This document shows positions 15,699-22,583 of a stretch of DNA of 30,209 bases, piece after piece. The stretch is from JASHVB01 sp035486135 (lineage in GTDB: Bacteria; Pseudomonadota; Alphaproteobacteria; Acetobacterales; Acetobacteraceae). Location: positions 1 through 30,209 of the forward strand of contig DATHNI010000155.1 of NCBI GenBank assembly GCA_035486135.1, read 5' to 3'. Positions within the stretch are counted from its first letter, which is position 1. Every line of letters starts with the position of its first letter. A program made the position numbers and the translations under genes. Below the pieces are notes generated by a model. The model did no database searches, was not told the DNA's origin, and saw nothing but the letters and a program-made list of their open reading frames with translations.

Positions 15699-15830
15699 CC
15701 TCTCCCGCTACGCGGGAGAGGCTGGGCGAGGGTATTGCGTGCCGCACGCGGCACCCTCACCCTACCCTCTCCGGCAAGCGGGAGAGGAAGTGTGCCCTTA
15801 CCCCCTCTCCCGCACAGCGGAAGAGGGGGG
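15699..15830. repeat. Cluster of CCTCTCCCGC inverted-repeat boxes
   Basis: A perfect hairpin CCTCTCCCGC-TAC-GCGGGAGAGG (15699-15721) is followed by related CCCTCACCC and CTCTCCGGC...GCGGGAGAGG elements up to the amidohydrolase start. The same box occurs at 1492-1524 and 8745-8803. This looks like a dispersed intergenic repeat family. Here it separates two genes on the same strand and could attenuate transcription. Confidence 0.7.
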
Positions 15831-15839
15831 TACGTCGTC

Positions 15840-16655
15840 ATGATCGTCGATGCACAGGTGCATATCTGGGCCGCAGACACGCCGGAACGGCCGTGGCCCG
15901 CGGCGGGCCATCACTACGCGCATCGTGACACGCCACTGGGCAAGGATGCGCTGCTGCGGGAAATGGACGCCGCCGGCGTCGACCGCGTGGTGATCGTGCC
16001 GCCGTCGTGGGAGGGCGATCGCAACGACCTCGCGCTGGAAGCCGCGCGGCACTATCCGGATCGTTTCGCCGTCATGGGGCGGCTGCCGTTGCACCCCGCC
16101 GATCCCGCGGCGGCGGCAAGCTGGCGGCGGCAGCCCGGCATGCTCGGCCTGCGCTTCACCGCCGGGCGCGAGAGCGCGTGGCTGACCGACGGCAGCGCCG
16201 AGTGGGTGTGGGACGCGGCGCAGCGCCACGGGCTGCCGGTGATGATCTCGTGTCCCGGACTGCTGCCGGTGATCGACCGCATCGCAGAGCATTATCCCGG
16301 GCTGCGCATCGTGATCGACCACCTCGCGCTTCGCCGCGCCAAGGACGATGCGGCGTATGCCGACATTCCGTTGCTGTGTTCCCTGGCAAAACGACCCAAC
16401 GTCGCGGCGAAGGCGTCGGCCACGCCGGCCAGTTCGACGCAGCCCTACCCATACCGCAACGTGCATGACTATCTGCGGCAGGTGTTCGACGCGTTCGGGC
16501 CGCTGCGCATGTTCTGGGGCACCGACCTGACCCGGCTGCCCTGCACCTATCGCCAGGCGGTGACGATGTTCACCGAGGAACTGGCGTTCCTCTCCGATCG
16601 CGACAAGGAATGGGTGATGGGCCGCGCCATCTGCGCATGGCTGGGCTGGCCATGA
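15840..16655 (+). CDS. Amidohydrolase 2-family (TIM-barrel) hydrolase
   Basis: A 271-aa metal-dependent hydrolase. The N-terminus MIVDAQVHIW replaces the first histidine of the HxH motif with glutamine (Q6), as seen in some lactonase-like members. DPDP-type cores follow: REMDAAGVDRVVIVPPSWEG near 40-60, IVIDHLAL near 160 and the active-site FWGTDLTRLP near 225. Family members hydrolyse lactones or decarboxylate aromatic acids, so a 4-sulfomuconolactonase-like or fuconolactonase-like reaction is plausible. ATG 15840 was chosen by homology; the longer frame crosses repeat boxes. Its stop overlaps the next gene's start (ATGA), indicating translational coupling. Confidence 0.9.
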   Translation: MIVDAQVHIWAADTPERPWPAAGHHYAHRDTPLGKDALLREMDAAGVDRVVIVPPSWEGDRNDLALEAARHYPDRFAVMGRLPLHPADPAAAASWRRQPGMLGLRFTAGRESAWLTDGSAEWVWDAAQRHGLPVMISCPGLLPVIDRIAEHYPGLRIVIDHLALRRAKDDAAYADIPLLCSLAKRPNVAAKASATPASSTQPYPYRNVHDYLRQVFDAFGPLRMFWGTDLTRLPCTYRQAVTMFTEELAFLSDRDKEWVMGRAICAWLGWP

Positions 16656-17506
16656 CCGCCGCCCCTGTTCCCACGCGGTGGCCCGCCGGACGCCCGCTGG
16701 CGGTATCGGTCAGCGTCATGCTGGAGGGCTGGGCCGAGGGCAGCGCGCCCGGCATCGGCCCGATGGGCAATCCGCTGAAACCCGGCGTGCCCGACCTGCA
16801 GGCGCTGTCCTGGGCAGACTACGGCCCGAAAGCCGGTGCCCAGCGGTTGCTGGATTTGCTCGATCGCGCCGGTGCGCGGGCGGTGTTCTACACCAGCGGC
16901 GTGTTGGCCGAACGCTACCCCGAGCTCCCCGCTGCCATCGCCGCGCGCGGCCATGTGGTGGCGGCGCATGGCTGGAGCCAGGGCACGCTACCGCCCTACC
17001 TGACGCCAGATGCGGAACGCGAGGACATTGCCCGCTGTGTCGATGTGCTGACCCGCACGGCCGGACACGCGCCGCCTGGCTGGCTCAGTCCGCGCTGCAC
17101 CCCGAGCACGGTCACCTCGCAACTGCTGGCACGCGCCGGCTTCCGCTGGCATGCCGACATGTTCGACTCCGACCTGCCCTACCGCATCGACACCGCGGAC
17201 GGCGCGCTGCTCGGCATGCCGTTCACGATGGAGGTGAACGACATGCCGCTCTATGTCCGCTATGGCAACGAGCCGGAGGCGTTCACCCGCACGCTGGCGC
17301 GCATCGTCGAGGGCTGGCCGGCGCTGGGCAGTCCGTTCGCATGCCTCGACATCACCGTCCATGCCCACGTGTTCGGCCGGCCATACGGGGCGATCGCGTT
17401 CATGGAGTCGCTCGCCCTGGTGCAACGCGATGCGTCGTGCTGGCTGACCGACCATGCCGAACTGGCGGCTCTGTATGCCGGCGCCGCCCAGGACGGTGAG
17501 GCATGA
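16652..17506 (+). CDS. Polysaccharide deacetylase-like protein (PuuE-like group)
   Basis: A 284-aa NodB-homology protein, cytoplasmic since no signal peptide is seen. It has SVSVMLEGWAEGS near 20-32, RAGARAVFYTSGVLAERYP, HVVAAHGWSQG near 107-117, SPRCTPSTVTSQLLARAGFR and PFTMEVNDMPLYVRYGNEPE. In zinc-dependent deacetylases the second metal motif is usually HxxxxH; here the second ligand is glutamine (HGWSQ). The first motif aspartate pair is also absent, so the metal and reaction may differ, as in allantoinase-like PuuE relatives that open cyclic amides. It starts inside the amidohydrolase stop codon, so the two products probably act in one pathway. Confidence 0.88.
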   Translation: MTAAPVPTRWPAGRPLAVSVSVMLEGWAEGSAPGIGPMGNPLKPGVPDLQALSWADYGPKAGAQRLLDLLDRAGARAVFYTSGVLAERYPELPAAIAARGHVVAAHGWSQGTLPPYLTPDAEREDIARCVDVLTRTAGHAPPGWLSPRCTPSTVTSQLLARAGFRWHADMFDSDLPYRIDTADGALLGMPFTMEVNDMPLYVRYGNEPEAFTRTLARIVEGWPALGSPFACLDITVHAHVFGRPYGAIAFMESLALVQRDASCWLTDHAELAALYAGAAQDGEA

Positions 17507-17571
17507 GGAGCAGCCGAAGGATTGCCATGAAGACAGGGCGGTGATTGTCAGCGCCGCGAAGGAAACCTCCC

Positions 17572-18510
17572 ATGCAACCCTTTCGGTTTGGCGTGAGCAT
17601 CTGGTCGGCCCGGTCGCGCACCGAATGGACCGACAAGGCCCGCAAGGTCGAGGACCTCGGGTATAGTTCGATCGGCGTGCCCGATCATCTGACGGACCTG
17701 ATGTCGCCGATGCCGGCCTTGGTCAGTGCCGCGAACGCGACGAAGCAGCTTCGCGTGTGGACCAATGTGCTCAACAACGACCTGCGCCACCCGGTGCTGG
17801 TGGCGCGCGAGGCGGCGACGGTCGATATCCTCACCGACGGACGGTTCGTGCTCGGGTTGGGCGCGGGCAGCATCAAGTCCGAATACGACCAGATCGGCGC
17901 GACCTTCGATACCGGCGGCACAAGGGTCGAGCGGCTGGCCGAGGCCGTCACCATCATCAAGGGATTGCTCGCGGGGGAGGCGGTCATGTTCGCCGGCCGG
18001 CACTACCGGGTGACCGGCCACACGCTGGAGCCGCGTCCGGTGCAGCAGCCTCGCCTGCCCATCCTGATCGGCGGCAACGGCCGGCGTTTGCTGACGCTGG
18101 CGGCGCGTGAGGCTGATATCGTCGGGTTATCGGGAATAACTTTCCGCCAGGGCGGCGCGGCGCCACCCGACCTGTCCGCGTGGCGGGTGTCGGGCGTCGA
18201 AGAACGGCTGCGCCTTGTGCGCGAGGTAGCGGGCGATGACCGTTATGCGAAGTTGGAACTGAACGTACTCGTGCAGCGCGTCGTGGTGACCGACGACCGG
18301 CGTGGTGCGGCCGAGGCGCTGACCGGCCGCTGGCCGCAGCTTACCCCGGACGAGTTCCTGCAAAGTCCTCACCTGCTGATCGGCACGGTGGATCAGATTG
18401 TCGAGGATTTGCTCGAGCGCCGGCAGCGCTGGGGTCTGTCAAGCTATACCATCTTTGAATCCTATATGGACGCCTGCGCGCCTGTGATCGCTCGCCTTGC
18501 CGGCCTATAG
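17572..18510 (+). CDS. LLM-class (luciferase-like) F420-dependent-type oxidoreductase
   Basis: A 312-aa TIM-barrel flavin- or F420-dependent oxidoreductase. The start MQPFRFGVSIWSARSRTEW and the segments SSIGVPDHLTDLMSPMPAL, RHPVLVAREAATVDILTDGR and FVLGLGAGSIKSEYDQIG are typical of the LLM class; it resembles the TIGR03621 group, named F420-dependent by homology. ATG 17572 follows AAGGAAA. It lies 65 nt after the deacetylase-like gene on the same strand. It may hydroxylate or dehydrogenate the pathway substrate using reduced FMN or F420. Which cofactor is used cannot be seen, and F420 biosynthesis genes are not in the window. Confidence 0.9.
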   Translation: MQPFRFGVSIWSARSRTEWTDKARKVEDLGYSSIGVPDHLTDLMSPMPALVSAANATKQLRVWTNVLNNDLRHPVLVAREAATVDILTDGRFVLGLGAGSIKSEYDQIGATFDTGGTRVERLAEAVTIIKGLLAGEAVMFAGRHYRVTGHTLEPRPVQQPRLPILIGGNGRRLLTLAAREADIVGLSGITFRQGGAAPPDLSAWRVSGVEERLRLVREVAGDDRYAKLELNVLVQRVVVTDDRRGAAEALTGRWPQLTPDEFLQSPHLLIGTVDQIVEDLLERRQRWGLSSYTIFESYMDACAPVIARLAGL

Positions 18511-18828
18511 GCCCGATCGCGCCGCCGCGTGCAGGCCGGTAGTCACGGCGTCCGAGCAGGGTGAATATGCGAAGCAGGCCACCAGCCTGGCCCTGCACAG
18601 CACGCACGCACGCACGCACGCACGCGGGAGGCATTCCGAAGCAGTCGGCAAGCAAGGCGACACTTCGTAATGTGTCATGTAGTAATGTGTCATGGTCGGC
18701 GAAGGCCGGCCCTCCACGACTTTGTTGCGTGGCACGAACCAAAGACGTGGGTGACCAGGCCAAGCCCGCTCACGACACTGTGGGCAGTGTCGCGCAAATT
18801 GCCGGCTGCTGAGTAAGGAAATCGACGG
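18511..18828. other. Intergenic region with short tandem repeats
   Basis: It contains six CACG units (18601-18624) and a 13-bp direct repeat GTAATGTGTCATG at 18667-18679 and 18682-18694. No supported gene. The AAGGAAA before 18829 is the ribosome-binding site of the next gene. The promoter of the dehydrogenase could be here. Confidence 0.6.
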
Positions 18829-19809
18829 ATGAAAGTCTCGATCCTGGATGACTGGTTCGACACGCTGCGCAGCCTGCCGTGCTTCGGCAAGCTGGCGGGC
18901 CATGATGTGACGATCTGGAACGACCATGTGCAGGACGTCGATGTCCTGGCCGAGCGCCTGCGCGACACCGAGGCGCTGGTGCTGATCCGCGAGCGCACGC
19001 AAATCCGCACGCCACTGCTGGAACGCCTGCCGAAGCTGCGGCTGATCAGCCAGCGCAGCGTCTATCCGCACATCGACATCGACACCTGCACTCGGCTCGG
19101 GGTGGTCGTGTCATCCAGCCAGCACGCCGACACGCCGTCCCATGCCACGGCGGAGCTGACCTGGGGGCTGGTGATCGCCGCGCTGCGGCAAATTCCGCAG
19201 CAGATGGCGTCGTTGCGCGCGGGAAACTGGCAGTGCGGCGTCGGCACCTCGCTGCGCGGCAAGACGCTCGGCATCTATGGCTATGGCCGCATCGGCAAGG
19301 CGGTCGCCGAATTCGGCAAGGTGTTCGGCATGCGGGTGCAGTTCCTGGCACGCGAGGCGTCGATGGCTCAGGCGCGCGCCGACGGCCACGCGACGGCGGA
19401 CAGCCGGGAGGCGTTCTTCGCGGAATGCGACGTCGTGTCGCTGCACATGCGGTTGGTGCCGGCGACGCGCGGCATCGTCACCGCGAGCGACCTGGCGCGG
19501 ATGAAACCGACGGCGTTGCTGGTGAACACCAGCCGCGCGGGGCTGATCGAGTCCGGCGCGCTGGTGGCGGCGTTGCGCGCGGGCCGGCCCGGCATGGCGG
19601 CGGTGGACGTGTTCGAGGACGAGCCGCTGCATGACACGCGGCATCCGCTGCTGACGATGGATAACGTCGTCTGCACGCCGCATATCGGCTACGTCTCGCG
19701 CGACGAATACGAAATCCAGTTCACCGATATTTTCGACCAGATCAACGCTTTTGCGGCCGGGGCGCCGATCAACGTGGTGAACCCGGAGGTGCTGCGTGGC
19801 GGGTCGTGA
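18829..19809 (+). CDS. D-2-hydroxyacid dehydrogenase family protein
   Basis: A 326-aa NAD(P)-dependent dehydrogenase. The Rossmann motif is GIYGYGRIGKA at 148-158. Catalytic residues are R236 (NTSRAGLI), E265 (DVFEDEPL) and H285 (TPHIGY). Length and layout match the phosphoglycerate/glyoxylate reductase superfamily. AAGGAAA lies before ATG 18829. It reduces a 2-ketoacid or oxidises a 2-hydroxyacid, and its place after the LLM monooxygenase suggests processing of a pathway product. The specific substrate is unknown. Confidence 0.94.
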   Translation: MKVSILDDWFDTLRSLPCFGKLAGHDVTIWNDHVQDVDVLAERLRDTEALVLIRERTQIRTPLLERLPKLRLISQRSVYPHIDIDTCTRLGVVVSSSQHADTPSHATAELTWGLVIAALRQIPQQMASLRAGNWQCGVGTSLRGKTLGIYGYGRIGKAVAEFGKVFGMRVQFLAREASMAQARADGHATADSREAFFAECDVVSLHMRLVPATRGIVTASDLARMKPTALLVNTSRAGLIESGALVAALRAGRPGMAAVDVFEDEPLHDTRHPLLTMDNVVCTPHIGYVSRDEYEIQFTDIFDQINAFAAGAPINVVNPEVLRGGS

Positions 19810-19870
19810 CCCGGTCCGGTCTGCTCGCGGCTGGGTTCGCTCGGCCTGAGTGGTGCGTTCGAAGAAAGTA

Positions 19871-19994
19871 GATTCACCACAAAGGCACGAAGGCACAAAG
19901 TGCTTTGCTCCGATGGCGAGATTTTTCGGTTCCAACCAAGAGAGTTTGCAACCAGGACAAAGGACTTTGTGCCTTCGTGCCTTTGTGGTGAATC
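19871..19994. repeat. 30-bp perfect inverted repeat
   Basis: Arms 19871-19900 and 19965-19994 are exact complements with a 64-nt spacer. Each arm contains a near-tandem AAGGCACGAAGGCACAAAG. It is similar in style, but not in sequence, to repeats A and B. It lies in the 247-bp gap between convergent genes, where it could also serve as a terminator for both. Confidence 0.8.
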
Positions 19995-20056
19995 TGATCT
20001 TGCTTTTCTGTCGGTTCCGCCGACTCGATGTAGCATCGCACCGGCAGCGGTACGCG

Positions 20057-20857
20057 TCAGTCGGTGAAGCGCGTCGGGATGCCGGTCTTCGCCGTCAACC
20101 CTCCATCCGCGACGAACGCCGCGCCGGTGACGTAGGACGCGAGGTCCGATGCCAGGAACAGCACGACATTCGCCATCTCCTCCGGCTTGCCCAAACGCCC
20201 CATCGGGATGGCCGCAACGGTCGCCTGGGAAAACCCCTGGATCGTATCGAGCGAACGGCGCAGCAGCGGCGTGTCGATCGCGCCAGGGCAGATGCAGTTG
20301 CAGCGGATATTTTCCCCCGCGTATTCCATCGCCACCACGCGCGTGAAGTTCACCACGCCCGCCTTCATCGCGTTGTACGCGGCGATGCCGTAATCGCCGA
20401 ACAGCCCGGAGATCGACGCGGTGTTGACGATCGCCCCACCACCCTGGCGCAGCATGATCGGCAGGACCGAGCGCGTCGCCTGCATCACCGCGGTCAACCC
20501 GACCTGCAAGGAGTAGTCCCACACGCCCTGGTCCAGCTCGGCCACCCGCGCCATCCGCCGGCCCTGCAACGTCGGAGGCACGCCGAAAGCGTTGTTGTGC
20601 AGCACGTCGAGCCGGCCATAGGCCTCGACCGCGCGATCCAGCATCGCATCGATCTCGCGCGGGTTCATAATGTCGGCAGCCACCGCGAGCGCCCTGCCGC
20701 CGGCGGCGGTGATCTCCGCCACGACCGACGCGGCGTTGTCGCCGTTCACATCGGCCACCACCACCTTGCCGCCACGCTGCGCGAAGCCGATCGCGGTGGC
20801 GCGGCCGATGCCGGAGCCGGCGCCGGTCACGACGCCGACCTTGCCATCGAAACGCAT
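20057..20857 (-). CDS. Classical SDR-family oxidoreductase
   Basis: A 266-aa short-chain dehydrogenase. TGAGSGIG is at about 11-18, HNNAFG near 92, the serine in NTASISGLFG and the catalytic Y-x3-K in AAYNAMKAG. CPGAIDTP follows and the C-terminus ends with VADGGLTAK. The start is ATG 20857, where TGATG overlaps the upstream gene's stop by one base, with GGGAGG just before; the GTG at 20860 is too close to the Shine-Dalgarno. It is NAD(P)-dependent with unknown substrate, and is translationally coupled to an IsdG-like monooxygenase. Confidence 0.94.
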   Translation of the reverse strand: MRFDGKVGVVTGAGSGIGRATAIGFAQRGGKVVVADVNGDNAASVVAEITAAGGRALAVAADIMNPREIDAMLDRAVEAYGRLDVLHNNAFGVPPTLQGRRMARVAELDQGVWDYSLQVGLTAVMQATRSVLPIMLRQGGGAIVNTASISGLFGDYGIAAYNAMKAGVVNFTRVVAMEYAGENIRCNCICPGAIDTPLLRRSLDTIQGFSQATVAAIPMGRLGKPEEMANVVLFLASDLASYVTGAAFVADGGLTAKTGIPTRFTD

Positions 20858-21186
20858 CACGCCGCCTCCCGTCCGGCGCGGACTTCCTGGACGACCTCGA
20901 AGCCCTCGAATTCCGGATGGCCGAGATACAGCGGGCGGTTCTGCCCGGCGTTGCGGTGCGCCATGCGGAACGCCTCGGAGTTCGTCCAGGCCTCGAAATC
21001 CGCGCGGCTGCGCCAGATCGTGTGCGACGAGAACAGCGTGTGGTCGTCACGTTCCGGGCCACGCAGCAGGTGGAACACGACGAAGCCGGGCACGCCTTGC
21101 AGGTGCGTGTCGCGGCTGGTCCAGACTTGCTCGAAGTCCGCTTCCGCGCCGCGCACGACTTTGAAACGGTTCATCGCGATGAACAT
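20857..21186 (-). CDS. Antibiotic biosynthesis monooxygenase / IsdG-HmoA-like protein
   Basis: A 109-aa dimeric alpha-beta-barrel protein. MNRFKVVRGAEADFEQVW, GVPGFVVFHLLRGPERDD and SSHTIWRSRADFEAWTNSEAF match the HmoA/IsdG branch, whose members degrade heme with release of iron. The late segment NAGQNRPLYLGHPEFEGFEV is also typical of that branch. GGAGGA precedes the ATG at 21186. The partner SDR gene starts on its stop codon. Heme degradation is the family expectation; an unrelated small-molecule monooxygenase role cannot be excluded. Confidence 0.88.
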   Translation of the reverse strand: MFIAMNRFKVVRGAEADFEQVWTSRDTHLQGVPGFVVFHLLRGPERDDHTLFSSHTIWRSRADFEAWTNSEAFRMAHRNAGQNRPLYLGHPEFEGFEVVQEVRAGREAA

Positions 21187-21260
21187 GGCTTGTCCTCCTG
21201 GATGATCGGCCGGAAGGGTGACGCCAATTCCGGGCTGTTGGCAACGCGGGGGATACGGCG

Positions 21261-21515
21261 TCAGCGATAGACCTCCCGCCGGTGCCCGACACGGAGCACG
21301 AGAACCACCAGCACGTCATCCTGCAATGCGTAGATCACCCGCCAGTCGCCACCGCGGAGCCTGTAGCCGCCTCCGGTCAATGCCTTCACATTCGCAGAGT
21401 CACGCGGCGCGGCGGCGAGCCTGTCCAAAGCATGCGCGATCCGCCCGCGCACGCTGCCATCCAGCGCGTCGAACTCGCGTTCGGCTCGTGGTGTGAAGAC
21501 AACCCGGTAGGTCAC
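21261..21515 (-). CDS. RelE/ParE-family toxin
   Basis: An 84-aa type II toxin starting at GTG 21515. It has the RelE fold signature: VVFTPRAEREFDALDGSVRG near the start, LRGGDWRVIYAL in the middle and VLRVGHRREVYR at the end, with the C-terminal Arg/His/Tyr residues expected of mRNA interferases acting at the ribosome. The GTG overlaps the antitoxin stop by 4 nt, the usual antitoxin-first arrangement. Confidence 0.93.
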   Translation of the reverse strand: MTYRVVFTPRAEREFDALDGSVRGRIAHALDRLAAAPRDSANVKALTGGGYRLRGGDWRVIYALQDDVLVVLVLRVGHRREVYR

Positions 21516-21820
21516 GCGTCCCGTGCGCGGAGGTCTATCCCATGACGCTCTGCCAAAGCCTCGAGCGTGGAGCCCAAAGGCCGGCCGGCCGCTTCCCATT
21601 CCGCCAGCGCAGCGGCGGCGGCTTCGGCGTCGGCGGCATCCTCGATCGCTTCGAGGGCCGCCACGTCGGCCAGCGGCACCATCGCGGCAACCGGCTTACC
21701 GTCGCGCGTCAGAATGATCCGCTCGTGGCTCAGTGCTACCCGGTCCACTGCTTCCGCGATCGGAGCAGAAACCACGTCAGCCGAAACTGCGCTGGCCACT
21801 GTCAACTCCTTGAGGTCCAT
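21512..21820 (-). CDS. Phd/YefM-family antitoxin
   Basis: A 102-aa antitoxin with the Phd/YefM fold in the middle (about residues 10-55: HERIILTRDGKPVAAMVPLA). The C-terminal helices bind the toxin: AAALAEWEAAGRPLGSTLEA. AGGAT precedes ATG 21820. It pairs with the RelE-type gene directly downstream with a 4-nt overlap, and normally represses its own operon. Confidence 0.92.
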   Translation of the reverse strand: MDLKELTVASAVSADVVSAPIAEAVDRVALSHERIILTRDGKPVAAMVPLADVAALEAIEDAADAEAAAAALAEWEAAGRPLGSTLEALAERHGIDLRARDA

Positions 21821-21902
21821 CACGCATCCTATCGTGCAAGCAGCCCGAACGCACGTGCGCAGAGCCTGTTGCGGCCACCCGCGTGACCGTTCGGCGCTTC
21901 GG

Positions 21903-22253
21903 CTACAAGCGGATGTCCGCCATAATGCGATCGGTCGTGACACGTAGCGCACCATCCGCGCGCACTATCAGCCCAACGGCCTCCAGGGCTGCCACATCGG
22001 CGTGAACCCGGCTGTATTGCCGGCCGAGCGCGCGTGCCAGGGCGCTGATCGATGGCTCGGGGTGGTCATGCACATGCCGCAGGAGCCGAAAGCGCTCGCC
22101 GGTCAGCACCTTGGACAAGCCTTCCCAACTTTCGAAGGCCAGAACGCGCTCGGCCGCGACATGCTCGCCCTGTGCCGTGCGGTGCCAGGCATCCAGCAGG
22201 TCGGCGGCATCGTCTTCGATCGTGCCGCCGACGATGACCTTTACATGGGACAT
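21903..22253 (-). CDS. HTH antitoxin-like protein (TumA / HVO_A0114-type)
   Basis: A 116-aa protein with a winged-helix region: RFRLLRHVHDHPEPSISALA followed by RALGRQYSRVHADVAALEA and GLIVRADGALRV. The N-terminus MSHVKVIVGGTIEDDAADLL is typical of antitoxins paired with TumE-type (DUF6516) toxins. GGAGG lies 8 nt before the ATG. It immediately follows the wreck of that toxin gene (22267-22557), so it is now an orphan. It probably still binds DNA, and the palindrome at 22556-22576 is a candidate operator. Confidence 0.85.
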   Translation of the reverse strand: MSHVKVIVGGTIEDDAADLLDAWHRTAQGEHVAAERVLAFESWEGLSKVLTGERFRLLRHVHDHPEPSISALARALGRQYSRVHADVAALEAVGLIVRADGALRVTTDRIMADIRL

Positions 22254-22266
22254 GCAGATACCTCCT

Positions 22267-22557
22267 TCAGCCCCGGCGGCGGACCGCACGCACATCGGCC
22301 AGGAAATCCTCCAGCAACCGTTTCGCTGCCGTGAAATGGTACGGCTCCTCAGAGGTGCCTTAGGGCCGGTGGTCTCCCTTGCCGGCTTCATTGTCGTAGC
22401 CGATCAAGCGCGCTTTCCCAGTGCCGTAGAAAAGCGAGTACTTCAGCCCATGTTCTGACCCACGCACCGGTCCCGGCACCTCCCACAGCACCATCTCGAG
22501 GATCATGCCGTCGTCGTAGCGTCGCTTGCGGTGCCGGATCAGCCAGGCACGAGTCCT
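22267..22557 (-). pseudogene. TumE-like (DUF6516) toxin gene, inactivated
   Basis: Reading the minus strand from 22557 gives TRAWLIRHRKRRYDDGMILE, MVLWEVPGPVRGSEHGLKYS, LFYGTGKARLIGYDNEAGKG, DHRP, a stop, then GTSEEPYHFTAAKRLLEDFL and ADVRAVRRRG. The pattern is that of complete TumE-family toxins, all in one frame. Two lesions are visible. TAA at 22362-22360 stands where related proteins have an aromatic codon (TAC to TAA is a one-base change). At the expected start there is AGG (22557-22555) instead of ATG, preceded closely by an in-frame TAA. The gene ends 13 nt before the antitoxin-like gene. Confidence 0.8.
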
Positions 22558-22576
22558 ATCACAATTTTAGTGATAG
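22556..22576. promoter_or_regulatory. Candidate TA-operon operator
   Basis: CTATCAC-N7-GTGATAG is a 21-bp palindrome with 7-bp perfect arms. It overlaps the lost start codon of the TumE-like gene and lies just upstream of the convergently oriented TA transcription unit, where autoregulatory antitoxins bind. Confidence 0.5.
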
Positions 22577-22583
22577 CGGTCAA

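Noticed and set aside
20057..21062. 457-codon alternative minus-strand frame over the SDR gene
   Set aside because: Arg-rich shadow frame; the SDR frame has all family motifs.
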